Source: a virus
Length of the DNA stretch: 44,915 bases
Virus record (IMG/VR): IMGVR_UViG_3300020185_000086
Span: 1 to 44,915 of that record
Direction: 5' to 3' (one strand)
Below are positions 33,930-43,700 of this stretch, piece by piece. Every line of letters starts with the position of its first letter. The first letter of the stretch is position 1. A model generated the notes under the pieces. The model ran no database searches. It worked only from the letters and a program-made list of their open reading frames with translations, and was not told where the DNA came from. The translations under genes were made by a program, and so were the position numbers.

Positions 33930-36674
33930 ATGGCTGAAAGTAATAAAATAAAGGTAATAGGTTATGCACAAAGAGTATTCTATAACGATGGTATCGAGTA
34001 TAGAAATTTTAGTGATGATTTAGTAGGTAATCAACAGACTAATAATGGAGATGGTGGTAGCTCTGTTTTTACCTTTGGTAATTTTGTTACAACAACAAAT
34101 TACGAAGGAAAAGTAAGTAGATTATATAGTACTAAAAAATTCGGTGATTTTTATTGTCTTGAAAACATGGAGCTAAATCTAGAAAGGGCTCAGTTGTTAC
34201 TTAATAATAATGTTAATGTAACATTAAACTTAGATAATACTAACTTATGTAATTTTGCTTATTTTGGTTCATCTACTGAATTCGTTAGAGTTAGTCTTGA
34301 AAATATAATTACTAATTGGCCAGCATCACTTTATCTAACCCCTACTAGAGAAACAGATTTAAATACTCTTGTTGGTGATACCGTAATAGATTATTCTTAC
34401 GACAATAACTTTAATAAAGGAACATTCAAAGTTGATACGGATTTTATTGATAATAAGTTCGACATTAATTATAAAAAAAATGGTGAAATAATTGATACAT
34501 TTAATGAGGGTAATGATTTAAGAAACCTTACAGTTAATTTTAGTAATTATGTTATATTATTTAATGAAACAGAATACCCAATAATTGGGTTCACTGCATC
34601 TACATACGAAAGAAATGATTTCATAAGCTTTGAAGTTATTGGTAATCCATTTACAAATATTAATAGTGGCTCAACTAAATCAATTTACCACATTAAACCC
34701 AAGAAGGAATTAGAAGAACAATTCTTCAATTCACTTGCCCCATTTGAAAATAACCTTTTAAGTAGAATTACTTCTCCTAAGTATACCTCTAAGTACGAAT
34801 ATAAACAAGAATCTGATAGTGGAGTAATTAATAATAAACGACAAGTACTTACCTGGCCAGTTACTGATGGTTATAATATTGATTTCGATACTACTAATTA
34901 CATTACCTACGTTACATCCTTACTTGATATAACTACAGCAAAGGATGGGACTGAAACTGACCTTATAACTAGATTCCTTACATCTGAATCTATATCCGAT
35001 TTTGATACAGTACCAATATGTGATGGAACAGAAGAAGAACATGCTGGACAGAAAATGAATAAAACTCTTAAGATTTATGGAAGGGAGTTTGATGAAATTA
35101 AAAAATACATTGATGGTATCTCATTTGCTAATGTAGTATCTTACGATAAGAAGGAAAACACACCAGACCAACTAGTTAAATACTTAGCTAGAATACTAGG
35201 TTGGGGGTTAACATCATCAATAGTTGATAATGGACTTATTAGCACATATTTAAATGTTAGCTCAAGAACGTATCCAGGTTATAGTAGAGGTCTCACATCA
35301 AATGAAGCTGAAATAGAGCTTTGGAGAAGGCTTATCCTTAATTCTGCGTGGATTTGGAAGTCTAAAGGTACTAGGAAGTCTATTGAGTTCTTTTTTAACC
35401 TTATAGGGACTCCAGATGGTCTTATTAACTTCCAGGAATATGTTTATGTGGCTGATGAACCTATTGATATGGATTTATTCTATAGTGTTTTAGAATATAA
35501 CCAACTTAAAGATGATTTAAATCTTTATAATGTGGATTCTGACGGATACCCTAAGTTTTTTAGAGACACCTCAGACATGTACTTTCAAAAAGGTGGTCAA
35601 TGGTATAGACAAACTGCTGGAAGTGGTGCAACACAATACGTTCTAGAAGGTAATAATCCACATGTTGGACCTTATGACGGTGGTAAAGAGTATATTGCAC
35701 AATTAGAAAATATTATCCCTAATTTTAGTGCTTTTACAATTACATCAACAACTATTACTACTGGAACAACACAAATTTTCACAAATTATAATAGTGGTTT
35801 ATTCAATCAATATACTGGTGATACATATGTTGATTTACAAAACGATAATGGTATTGATTTAACGGATATTGTATCACTTAATGTTAGCATAATAGATGAC
35901 CCATGCCCCATGGTCGAAAAAACAGAATGTGGATGTGATATTCCAGAAGATGATGAAGCACTTTTAATTGATGTAATTGCAGATGATTTATCACAATTGC
36001 AATTAGGAGAAAAATGTGATGATTTATTCTCTAATTATAGTTACAACGGTAAAAATGGTTTTTGGGTTTTTGATTATATATTATACGACCAATACGGTGT
36101 CGAATCTATTAATGTTAAAAAAACACCTTTCGTATCTCAAGAATGTTGCGATACACTTGTGGGTGGACATTCATATTACGCTGAAGATTACACCAGCATT
36201 CCACCAAAAGTTGAAGGTGAAGAGTCAACGTGGGAATTATATAATTCTGGTTATTTTTGTTGTGAATCACTAGGTATAACTAAAGATTTTAGAAAAGAAG
36301 GTTGTGGATGCTCAATATCATGTCAATGGATTTTAGCTGGGCCTAGTCTTGCTGATATGTGGATTGACACCGCAGATAACTACGCACCTTATTTAAAGTT
36401 TATTGACCCAGCTGGAAATGAAAGAGTAGTTAATAAAGCTGATTCCTGTTTCTGTCCATCAAATTATTCAGTACCATCTATTATTACAGACCCCTTTACT
36501 GGTGAAGAAGGTTATGGATGTAAAATGAATGATGAAGCTTTAGCGGTTATGGTAAATACCCCAGTAATTACTAATGAACTTTATCAAATATTTTTACAAA
36601 GAGCTTATGGACAGATTGATTGTAAATCAGATGTTGCACAGCCAGTCAGTGACCTAGTTTCAAGTGGAATATGA
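33930..36674 (+). CDS. gp7 / P2 gpI-like baseplate wedge protein with Cys-rich tail (914 aa)
   Basis: Residues about 385-520 resemble the tail protein I / gp7 wedge domain: VSYDKKENTPDQLVKYLARI, then NEAEIELWRRLILNSAWIW, then KSKGTRKSIEFFFNLIGTPD and NFQEYVYVADEP, the pattern 'helices, KGT, helix, short acidic segment' of wedge proteins that pair with gp6. The N-terminal half is beta-rich (NLERAQLLLNNNVNVTLNLD, then ITNWPASLYLTPTRE). The C-terminal 250 residues are Cys-rich with CC pairs (SQECCDTL, YFCCESLG, GCGCSISCQW) that recur in the next gene. The start is 3 nt after the previous stop. The assignment to a wedge role is moderately sure; the Cys-rich part is not in T4 gp7. Confidence 0.5.
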   Translation: MAESNKIKVIGYAQRVFYNDGIEYRNFSDDLVGNQQTNNGDGGSSVFTFGNFVTTTNYEGKVSRLYSTKKFGDFYCLENMELNLERAQLLLNNNVNVTLNLDNTNLCNFAYFGSSTEFVRVSLENIITNWPASLYLTPTRETDLNTLVGDTVIDYSYDNNFNKGTFKVDTDFIDNKFDINYKKNGEIIDTFNEGNDLRNLTVNFSNYVILFNETEYPIIGFTASTYERNDFISFEVIGNPFTNINSGSTKSIYHIKPKKELEEQFFNSLAPFENNLLSRITSPKYTSKYEYKQESDSGVINNKRQVLTWPVTDGYNIDFDTTNYITYVTSLLDITTAKDGTETDLITRFLTSESISDFDTVPICDGTEEEHAGQKMNKTLKIYGREFDEIKKYIDGISFANVVSYDKKENTPDQLVKYLARILGWGLTSSIVDNGLISTYLNVSSRTYPGYSRGLTSNEAEIELWRRLILNSAWIWKSKGTRKSIEFFFNLIGTPDGLINFQEYVYVADEPIDMDLFYSVLEYNQLKDDLNLYNVDSDGYPKFFRDTSDMYFQKGGQWYRQTAGSGATQYVLEGNNPHVGPYDGGKEYIAQLENIIPNFSAFTITSTTITTGTTQIFTNYNSGLFNQYTGDTYVDLQNDNGIDLTDIVSLNVSIIDDPCPMVEKTECGCDIPEDDEALLIDVIADDLSQLQLGEKCDDLFSNYSYNGKNGFWVFDYILYDQYGVESINVKKTPFVSQECCDTLVGGHSYYAEDYTSIPPKVEGEESTWELYNSGYFCCESLGITKDFRKEGCGCSISCQWILAGPSLADMWIDTADNYAPYLKFIDPAGNERVVNKADSCFCPSNYSVPSIITDPFTGEEGYGCKMNDEALAVMVNTPVITNELYQIFLQRAYGQIDCKSDVAQPVSDLVSSGI

Positions 36675-36748
36675 ATGATATAAATTAATAAATTATTGAC
36701 TATTAAATAAAATAAACTATATTAAAATAATTATAATAAAATAAATAA

Positions 36749-39700
36749 ATGTTAGTAGATTACGGAATAGGTTGTATGACCAAACAACAATACATTGATG
36801 ATGGGTTTCAAGTTTTTGAGAATCCTGATGGTACTATAAGTATATTTGACCAACATCAAAACCCGATTACAGCTCATGAAACTACGTCATGTTGTTCAGT
36901 TTTAGGTAATGGTGTTATTGGTACAACTGATAGTTTAGGTTATTTTTTTGATATTGAAACTCAAAAGTGTAGGTGGAGTAACCCTATTGTTTCTGATGAA
37001 TTATTTAGTATAATACTTAACCCTGAAGGTAATTCAAGTACTTTATTTGATGTAGAGGAAAACGAAACGTGTTGTATTGATATCTCATTCGATTATTTAT
37101 TCAAGTTTGATTGTGAATCACTTAACAATGTAATAAACCCAATTCATGATAGTGGTAGTGAAAGTTTGGTTGGAACAGAAGACACATCTTCATTACAACT
37201 AGAACTTTTAACAGAGCAATTAAATTCTCAACAAACAGAATGTATTGAAATACAAAATCAAATAAATAACTTACCCTTCGTACCCTATGTTTTATTATGT
37301 AAAGAAAATAACTTTTGTTTAACAGATGCTGGGTTAGCTGCCTGGAGATTAGAAATTGGTGACCAAGATTACAGTCAGTGGTTAACGAATAATGGTACAA
37401 ATACCAGTTTATATAGTTGTACAGATGTTGCAAATTTTGTAGCCCACGAACCAAATCCAGGTGATTGGTATAATTCACCTTGTAGCTATACTATTTGGGA
37501 TACTGAGATATACTATGAAACACTTTCAAGCCTTGAATCTCAGCTTGAGGAATGTGATAATAAATTGGAATCTATTCAAGCGGAAATTGATGCTATACCA
37601 CAAGAAGTAATTAAATGTGCATCTTTAATTGATATATTTGAAACTTTTAATGTATGTTTTACTCTTGAGGTATATAATCAAACTACTGGAGCATTAGAAA
37701 CTGTTTATGAGGAAACTCTTTTTAATATTGGTAGTGGTAATCTTTATGATTATATTGACGCTTCATCTGGAAATACTGGTATTATAATTAGTGGTGCCAC
37801 AAGTTCAGTGTCGGGTAATAAATCTTTACCCGAAAATCAACAAAACTTATGTGATAGGTTAATAAATACTATGTTAAATGAGCTGTATGCGGACCAATAT
37901 TTAATTGATAATGAACCCCCAGCAAGTAAATCTGAAGAAGAGGCTTTAGCAACACAACTTAAGGGGTGGTATAATTCATGTTGGTTACATTATGAACGTA
38001 AGATTTGTGACCCAGATATAATTTCGTTAATTGAAAATGAAAAAATTAATTTATCAATTTCAGTAAAAGATTCCTGTAGTGATTTCTCAATACTTCTTGA
38101 TAGAATTAAAATGTATAAGAATTGTGAGAAGGTAGATAATTTTGAAACATTTATATCTGAACCACCAAAGTTCACACTTAGGAAAGTAGCGGATAATAAA
38201 AAATCATGGCTTAGTAATACTTCTCCAGATAATAGAGATTTTGAATTAAAATATAGAGATACTGAATATAATACCAATCACCATAGATTAGTAATAAACA
38301 CAAAGGAAGTTGATTTAAATCTTTCACCAGCAAGAGCTGTTGAGCAAGATGTTTGGTGTTACATAAATGATAATAACTGTATACTTGAGGGGTGCTTAGG
38401 TGATGATAGTTTTAGTGCTTTTACGTGTCCATCTGGATACACAATGACAGCTGATGGTAATGTATGTCAAGAATTAATATTAACAGCGTCAACAAGTGCT
38501 GTTACACAATATACAGTTGGTACTGGAAATATAGTTAGAACTTCAGAAACGTTCAACTTAAGTAGAGGAACTATATTTGTTAATAATATTGATGGTAAAG
38601 ATTTACCAATATACTGGACTGGAACACCTAGCGAAAGTTGGGTTGGGCCTTACTATAATAGTGATTATTTAGTAGATTCATCTGGGCAATTTATAACTCA
38701 TAGTGGATTTGGTGAAAAATATAATATTGATGGTTCATTAAAATGGTCATCACCAGAAGCGTTTAGTGGTATTCATAGTGTATTTGGTACAAATAATAAT
38801 ACATTTATAGGTACTACATTAAACCCCAACATATTATGGGGTGGTAGTAATAGTGGTAACTCTGGTAGACTTAGAAAAACAGCTGTATGGGCTTCACCAT
38901 CAACATTAGCGGAACAAGAATGGATTGGGTTTGCTTCATGTTTCGAACTAGAAGAAACTAAAGTTTATAGAATTGGATTTGCTGCTGATAATATGATTAG
39001 ACTTAAACTTAATGGTGAATATATATTTAATAATGCAATTACACCAGAGTTTGATGAATTAACCAACGGTCAGTGGAGTCCTTCATTATCAAGAGATATA
39101 CAAGCATGGCTTGTAATTGCGATAACAATTCCATCTGGTAAGAACATTATTGAAATGGAAGGGTGGAATTCAGTATCAAATAGTGCTGTAGGTTTCGGTC
39201 TTGAAGTATACGATGCCACTGAAGAACAACTTAAAAATATGACAACTGAAAGTGAGTTAGCTTCAGTTACGTTATTTAATACAAATGATGAAGTAGGTAA
39301 TACTTTCCAATTAGGTGAAAATAGTGGTTTCTCATGCCCAACTGGATATGCTTTAGATACATGTATAACATCACCATATCAATGTGTTAAGATTGATAAA
39401 ATTCGAAGGGATGAAATACAAGATAATTGCTGTTGTGAAGGTTTCCCAATACAAGCAATAACTTATGATAACTCAACGGTAGAGTTACCACTTACAGGTT
39501 CAACTGGAACTACACTTGATTGTAATGAGATACAAACATTAATAAATAATTTTAACGGTACAACGATATTTGAATCAATTAAAACACGTAAATGTGGTAA
39601 TATAAACTCTATAGGTGCACCTATTAATACTAAAATATGTGATATAAATGGTCTTTCTTATACTAATATATTTACTGCGACAACAGAATGTTTCACAAGT

Positions 39701-41869
39701 AACGCTTTATCTGGCGCTTGCTTTAATAGTGTAACCTGGACAACTAATCTTTATGAAGATAATGTGTTAGTTGGTAGTGATTTATTTTACACTTCCACAA
39801 GTATGGGTGATGCGTTGCCAAGTAACATTGAACTTAGCGGTTCTGTTGTATCATTATTTGATTCCATGGGTTATGATTATGCATTTAATGGTACAGAATT
39901 TACAATAATAGAAAATGGGTTTAATGAAATAAGGTTAGATGTTAACACAAGTCTTAGTTATGATTCTAATTGTACAGTTACTGGTAATACTACAGGTGAT
40001 ACATTTTGTAGTTGCCCTATTGGTACAACAGCTACAACAGCTAATGATTCCTGTCAAGGATTTCTATATACAGCAGCTACTTTTAATGGTAGTGGTTCAA
40101 CTATCGTTGCTGGTACCATAAGCTCTTCTTACGGTGAGTTTGGTACTTTCTTTTACCCAGATATAACCGATATAACCGACTTACCACTTACAAGGACTAG
40201 TAATACATATCATATGGTTACTCAATCTGGAGGTACCGTAACTGCAACTAATATCTCTAATAATATGTTTTGGGATTCTAATGGTTCATCATCAAAAGGT
40301 AGACTTAATAATGTAGGTATTTCAGCTTCAACTACAGAATGGGTTGGTTTTTCGGAATGCATTGATATTCCTACTAGTGGCACATATTATATAGGTGTGG
40401 GTGCTGATAACTTCATTAGATTTAGTGTTGATGGTACCCTAGTTGTATCAATCGAACCACCTACCGCTTACGATAAAAACCATAAGATGTGGCATGTATT
40501 TCCATATTTTTTAACGTCTGGTAAACACGTCATAGAGATGGAGGGTCGAAATGATTTACCTGGTCCTACAGCATTCGGTGCGGAGATTTATTACCCAACC
40601 GATTTCGCAACGCTTACAGGTGCAACAACCACTGGTGATACTGGACTAATATTCTCTACAGTGAGTAAGGTAGGTTATACTTTTGATTTAGGTGATACTG
40701 CTGGTTACACATGCCCTAGTGATTATACATATGATTCATGTGGTACTAGTGGTACATGTGTTCAAATTATAAATGAAGATATTAGCTGTATTTACAGTGG
40801 CTCATGTACTGGCGGCACAACCGAAGAAATATGTGATATATCTTTTACTGGTCTTACAAGTGGTTCTACTTATCCGCTTAGTAGTTTTGATGGTTTCTGG
40901 TTTGTAGAAGAAAATGATGGAACAATTGGGGTTTACATGGTAGATTATATTTCTGGTCTAACTCAAACATATGAAAATGTATCAGACCAAGTAACTATTG
41001 AATGTTGCGAAATTATAAATGATTCATTTCAAACATATAGTGATATGTTTGAACAAGGTGTTAATACTTATGTAAACGTATCTTGGGACCCAAATAAAGA
41101 AAAGTGTGTTTATAGAAAATGTGGTGATGATGGTTGTATTAATATTGATACAATGCTTACCACTGAATTAAATACTATAGATACAGTTAAAGAATTTGAA
41201 GTGATATTAAGTTCTGAATTAATTGATGTTAAGAATAGACAAACTATAGGTTCTTACCCAACACTCAGAATGCTTTATGATAGGTATAATAATCATGCGT
41301 TAGATTATTGTGAAGTTGATAGCTCAAGATTTGATTATTTCGATATGGATAATTTTGGACAAACAGTAGGTAATTATTGGATTGACCTTATTGAACAAGT
41401 TGTTCCAGCTACAACAATATGGGCTTCAACATATACTTATAAGAATACTATATTTGATACCCAGAAATATAATTATAAGAGAAATAATTTATTTACTTGC
41501 GAAGACCCACCAAATGATTTCCCATGGTCACCAATAGGTAGTTATTATGGAGTTGATGTTATTTTAGAAACACTATTCAATCCAGACGAGAATGATGAAG
41601 TTATTATTTCTGGAAGTACTACGGGAAGTACTACGGGAAGTACTACGGGAAGTACTAATGAAGAGAAGGTCTCGTTAAAAAGGGGAAGACCACTCATAGT
41701 TACCGAACTAGATGATGGAACTAGAATCTGTAGTGGTGTTTGGGCTATGCAACACACTTGTGGTTCTGAATTCATAGGAACAGTAAAAACAATAGAGACG
41801 AATGCTTTAAGTGGTGACACCAGTGGCGTATTCGGACCAGGACATGGACTACCCCCATCTGGCCCATAA
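36749..41869 (+). CDS. Giant Cys-rich virion protein with two PA14-like adhesin modules (1706 aa)
   Basis: This is a probable receptor-contact or fibre-associated protein. Two copies of a ~270-residue module lie at about 560-880 and 1089-1341. Each begins with a 'CPxGxTxTAxxxxCQ' motif, contains 'W(I/V)GF(A/S)xC', a Y-x-IG-x-x-ADN-x-IR strand pair, and 'SGKxxIEMEGxN', and ends with 'FxLGxxxG(F/Y)xCPxxYxxDxC'. The inner part looks like a PA14-type carbohydrate-binding beta-sandwich; this is a fold guess. CC-containing motifs (TSCCSVL, NETCCID, IECCEII) resemble those in the preceding protein. A (GSTT)n linker encoded by a 12-bp tandem repeat lies near residue 1622-1637. The C-terminus has KRGRPLIVTELDDGTR and a Gly/Pro end. 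The 74-bp gap upstream has no convincing promoter. Confidence 0.55.
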   Translation: MLVDYGIGCMTKQQYIDDGFQVFENPDGTISIFDQHQNPITAHETTSCCSVLGNGVIGTTDSLGYFFDIETQKCRWSNPIVSDELFSIILNPEGNSSTLFDVEENETCCIDISFDYLFKFDCESLNNVINPIHDSGSESLVGTEDTSSLQLELLTEQLNSQQTECIEIQNQINNLPFVPYVLLCKENNFCLTDAGLAAWRLEIGDQDYSQWLTNNGTNTSLYSCTDVANFVAHEPNPGDWYNSPCSYTIWDTEIYYETLSSLESQLEECDNKLESIQAEIDAIPQEVIKCASLIDIFETFNVCFTLEVYNQTTGALETVYEETLFNIGSGNLYDYIDASSGNTGIIISGATSSVSGNKSLPENQQNLCDRLINTMLNELYADQYLIDNEPPASKSEEEALATQLKGWYNSCWLHYERKICDPDIISLIENEKINLSISVKDSCSDFSILLDRIKMYKNCEKVDNFETFISEPPKFTLRKVADNKKSWLSNTSPDNRDFELKYRDTEYNTNHHRLVINTKEVDLNLSPARAVEQDVWCYINDNNCILEGCLGDDSFSAFTCPSGYTMTADGNVCQELILTASTSAVTQYTVGTGNIVRTSETFNLSRGTIFVNNIDGKDLPIYWTGTPSESWVGPYYNSDYLVDSSGQFITHSGFGEKYNIDGSLKWSSPEAFSGIHSVFGTNNNTFIGTTLNPNILWGGSNSGNSGRLRKTAVWASPSTLAEQEWIGFASCFELEETKVYRIGFAADNMIRLKLNGEYIFNNAITPEFDELTNGQWSPSLSRDIQAWLVIAITIPSGKNIIEMEGWNSVSNSAVGFGLEVYDATEEQLKNMTTESELASVTLFNTNDEVGNTFQLGENSGFSCPTGYALDTCITSPYQCVKIDKIRRDEIQDNCCCEGFPIQAITYDNSTVELPLTGSTGTTLDCNEIQTLINNFNGTTIFESIKTRKCGNINSIGAPINTKICDINGLSYTNIFTATTECFTSNALSGACFNSVTWTTNLYEDNVLVGSDLFYTSTSMGDALPSNIELSGSVVSLFDSMGYDYAFNGTEFTIIENGFNEIRLDVNTSLSYDSNCTVTGNTTGDTFCSCPIGTTATTANDSCQGFLYTAATFNGSGSTIVAGTISSSYGEFGTFFYPDITDITDLPLTRTSNTYHMVTQSGGTVTATNISNNMFWDSNGSSSKGRLNNVGISASTTEWVGFSECIDIPTSGTYYIGVGADNFIRFSVDGTLVVSIEPPTAYDKNHKMWHVFPYFLTSGKHVIEMEGRNDLPGPTAFGAEIYYPTDFATLTGATTTGDTGLIFSTVSKVGYTFDLGDTAGYTCPSDYTYDSCGTSGTCVQIINEDISCIYSGSCTGGTTEEICDISFTGLTSGSTYPLSSFDGFWFVEENDGTIGVYMVDYISGLTQTYENVSDQVTIECCEIINDSFQTYSDMFEQGVNTYVNVSWDPNKEKCVYRKCGDDGCINIDTMLTTELNTIDTVKEFEVILSSELIDVKNRQTIGSYPTLRMLYDRYNNHALDYCEVDSSRFDYFDMDNFGQTVGNYWIDLIEQVVPATTIWASTYTYKNTIFDTQKYNYKRNNLFTCEDPPNDFPWSPIGSYYGVDVILETLFNPDENDEVIISGSTTGSTTGSTTGSTNEEKVSLKRGRPLIVTELDDGTRICSGVWAMQHTCGSEFIGTVKTIETNALSGDTSGVFGPGHGLPPSGP
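41612..41657 (+). repeat. 12-bp in-frame tandem repeat encoding a Gly-Ser-Thr-Thr linker
   Basis: The unit GGAAGTACTACG is repeated at 41612, 41624 and 41636 without change, with a partial fourth copy from 41648. Because the unit is 12 bp, gain or loss of copies would keep the reading frame and only change linker length. Confidence 0.9.
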
Positions 41870-41911
41870 TTAAACGAAAAAAAAATAAATAAAAATTAAA
41901 TAAAAATTGAA

Positions 41912-41921
41912 TACTATTTAT
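41912..41921 (+). promoter_or_regulatory. TACTATTTAT motif, candidate late promoter
   Basis: This is a one-base variant of TAGTATTTAT, ending 4 bp before the ATG at 41926. If it acts as a -10-type element, the mRNA would start at or next to the start codon. Role inferred. Confidence 0.3.
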
Positions 41922-41925
41922 ATAT

Positions 41926-42168
41926 ATGCCAATATTAATACAAAACATAACCGCAAGTTTATCAGATGACATCTCTAATGATGTTAGTGCTATTAAATTC
42001 ATTAAAGCTAATTTTGGGTATAAAGATTGGTTTAAGATTGGGTATTTAGAAGTTTTCTTACAAAACTATAAACAAGTAACCCAACTTACCGATTTAAATA
42101 AAATAAAAGACCTTGGGTTACTTGTAAATTATGGTAAACCATTCACTGAAATAAAGATATCATATTAA
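41926..42168 (+). CDS. Small virion-block protein, unknown (80 aa)
   Basis: This is a small soluble protein that reads MPILIQNITASLSDDISNDV, with a Lys/Phe/Tyr-rich middle (IKANFGYKDWFKIGYLEVFL). No domain is recognised. Its stop overlaps the next gene's ATG by 1 nt (TAATG), so the two are coupled; it may be a chaperone or a structural partner for the fibre-like protein at 42168. The start lies just downstream of a candidate late-promoter motif. Confidence 0.6.
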   Translation: MPILIQNITASLSDDISNDVSAIKFIKANFGYKDWFKIGYLEVFLQNYKQVTQLTDLNKIKDLGLLVNYGKPFTEIKISY

Positions 42169-43646
42169 TGAGTCACCAAGACCCAATATATAATCAAAAT
42201 GGTAACTGCGATAGAAATCAAACAGTACCAGTTGTAAACACTAGTTCTGACATCTGTGTGTTCACTATACCTTTCTTTACAATGAGTGGTGGAAGTAAAA
42301 TTAACTGTAGTGACCCTGGTCTTACAAGTGGCTCTACAAATGTTTACCCTCTTACTGGCCAAACCAACATTGATGTTGAATTTACTTTTACAGCTAACAC
42401 TTCAAATCTTAATAGTGATAGTATATTTAGGTTCGAAATATATAAATATAATAACACTATTGGTATATTTGAAGAACCGTACAGATACCAATCAAGTGGT
42501 TATACTTGGGATTCATTTAGTGGTACAAGTGCGTTTACAGCCACAATACCAGTTACTAATCTAAATGTAGATGGTGATTATTTAGTTAAAGGATATTACG
42601 TTCACGATGTTTGTACTGAATTTGGTGGTTTATTAGGTAATAAATTTAGTACTTCTTCATTTAAAACAGGTAATAATTACGGGCTTTACCAAGAAGATAG
42701 AGATTCATATTTTGTAGCATTTACTTCTGCTGACAAACCACTACTTAATATAGGTGATACTTTGCTTGAACCAGCTGGTACGTTACTTACAAATAGTATT
42801 CTATTAGATGGTACTGAGTTAACGTTTGTCTTACCAAGTTCAACTCTAGGTGGTAGTCACATGGTTGCATTAAATGGTTTAACACTTTCTGAAAATTATG
42901 ATTATAGTTTAACTTCTAAAGAGGTTACTACTATATTTACTGCCACATCAGAAACAGTAATACTTAAGTTAAGTGGCGAAACTTTTTCTGGTGATATACT
43001 CACATATGTTTATATCAACTCTACTACTGATTCAGCATTTAGGTATGATACTATCGACATAATTACTACTATCGCAAGTGGCTCTACTAACAGTCAAGGG
43101 TCGAATGACGTTTATTATAATACAACAGAAGGTAAATATGAAATTTACACTTCATTAATACCAGCCGAACTAAATAATATGGTGGTAACACTTAATGGTG
43201 CCACCCTAGCCAATAATATTGACTACTATCAGTCAATTACAAATCCAAAAAGAATTATTCTTGAAGGTGTTTTAGCTGTTGGTGATTTAATTACTATATA
43301 TTATGTAACAAGTGTTGCATTCCAAGGAAACATAACGACAACTAATATAAATTTTTCTTGGGGTATTACAAATCAACCACAAACAACAAATGGATTATTT
43401 ACTGTTGAAATTGCTTCTGATAATTTATTTACTACAATAGTTGGGACGGGTACAACAGAATATATAATTGGGGTAACTAATTATTCACTACAACTACCAA
43501 CTATTGGTGAAGTTGGTGATGTATTATATTATAGAATAAAGAATGATAAAAATTATGTAAATTTATGTGGTAGTATAATAAATACAACCGCATATAGTGA
43601 AATAATTGATATAAGAATACAAACAAATGCAACTAATTCATACTAA
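42168..43646 (+). CDS. Tail-fibre-like protein with LNG-type repeats (492 aa)
   Basis: Two copies of a tail-fibre repeat are visible at residues about 210-285 and 325-385: 'MVxLNGxxLxxNxDYxxx ... IxLxGxxxxGDxxTxxY' (seen as HMVALNGLTLSENYDYSL and NMVVTLNGATLANNIDYY, each followed by a GD and Y-containing strand). Repeats of this kind occur in many phage fibre and spike proteins. The C-terminal region has a fibronectin-like strand pattern (INFSWGITNQPQTTNGLFTV). The N-terminus carries three Cys residues in 40 residues. It probably helps in host recognition; the receptor is unknown. No intramolecular chaperone or tip domain is recognised. Confidence 0.6.
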   Translation: MSHQDPIYNQNGNCDRNQTVPVVNTSSDICVFTIPFFTMSGGSKINCSDPGLTSGSTNVYPLTGQTNIDVEFTFTANTSNLNSDSIFRFEIYKYNNTIGIFEEPYRYQSSGYTWDSFSGTSAFTATIPVTNLNVDGDYLVKGYYVHDVCTEFGGLLGNKFSTSSFKTGNNYGLYQEDRDSYFVAFTSADKPLLNIGDTLLEPAGTLLTNSILLDGTELTFVLPSSTLGGSHMVALNGLTLSENYDYSLTSKEVTTIFTATSETVILKLSGETFSGDILTYVYINSTTDSAFRYDTIDIITTIASGSTNSQGSNDVYYNTTEGKYEIYTSLIPAELNNMVVTLNGATLANNIDYYQSITNPKRIILEGVLAVGDLITIYYVTSVAFQGNITTTNINFSWGITNQPQTTNGLFTVEIASDNLFTTIVGTGTTEYIIGVTNYSLQLPTIGEVGDVLYYRIKNDKNYVNLCGSIINTTAYSEIIDIRIQTNATNSY

Positions 43647-43658
43647 TTATTTATTTTT

Positions 43659-43668
43659 TAGTATTTAT
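43659..43668 (+). promoter_or_regulatory. TAGTATTTAT motif, candidate late promoter
   Basis: This is the third exact copy of the decamer, in the 54-bp gap before the ATG at 43701. Weak inverted repeats (TACTAAT at 43641-43647 with ATTAGTA at 43667-43673) overlap it. Role inferred. Confidence 0.35.
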
Positions 43669-43700
43669 TAGTAATATAATAAGAAAAGATATTTTAAAAT

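Noticed and set aside
36695-36725. Possible promoter ATTG-N19-TATATTAA before 36749
   Set aside because: The -7 box has two mismatches to TAnnTTTG, and chance matches are common in this AT-rich gap.
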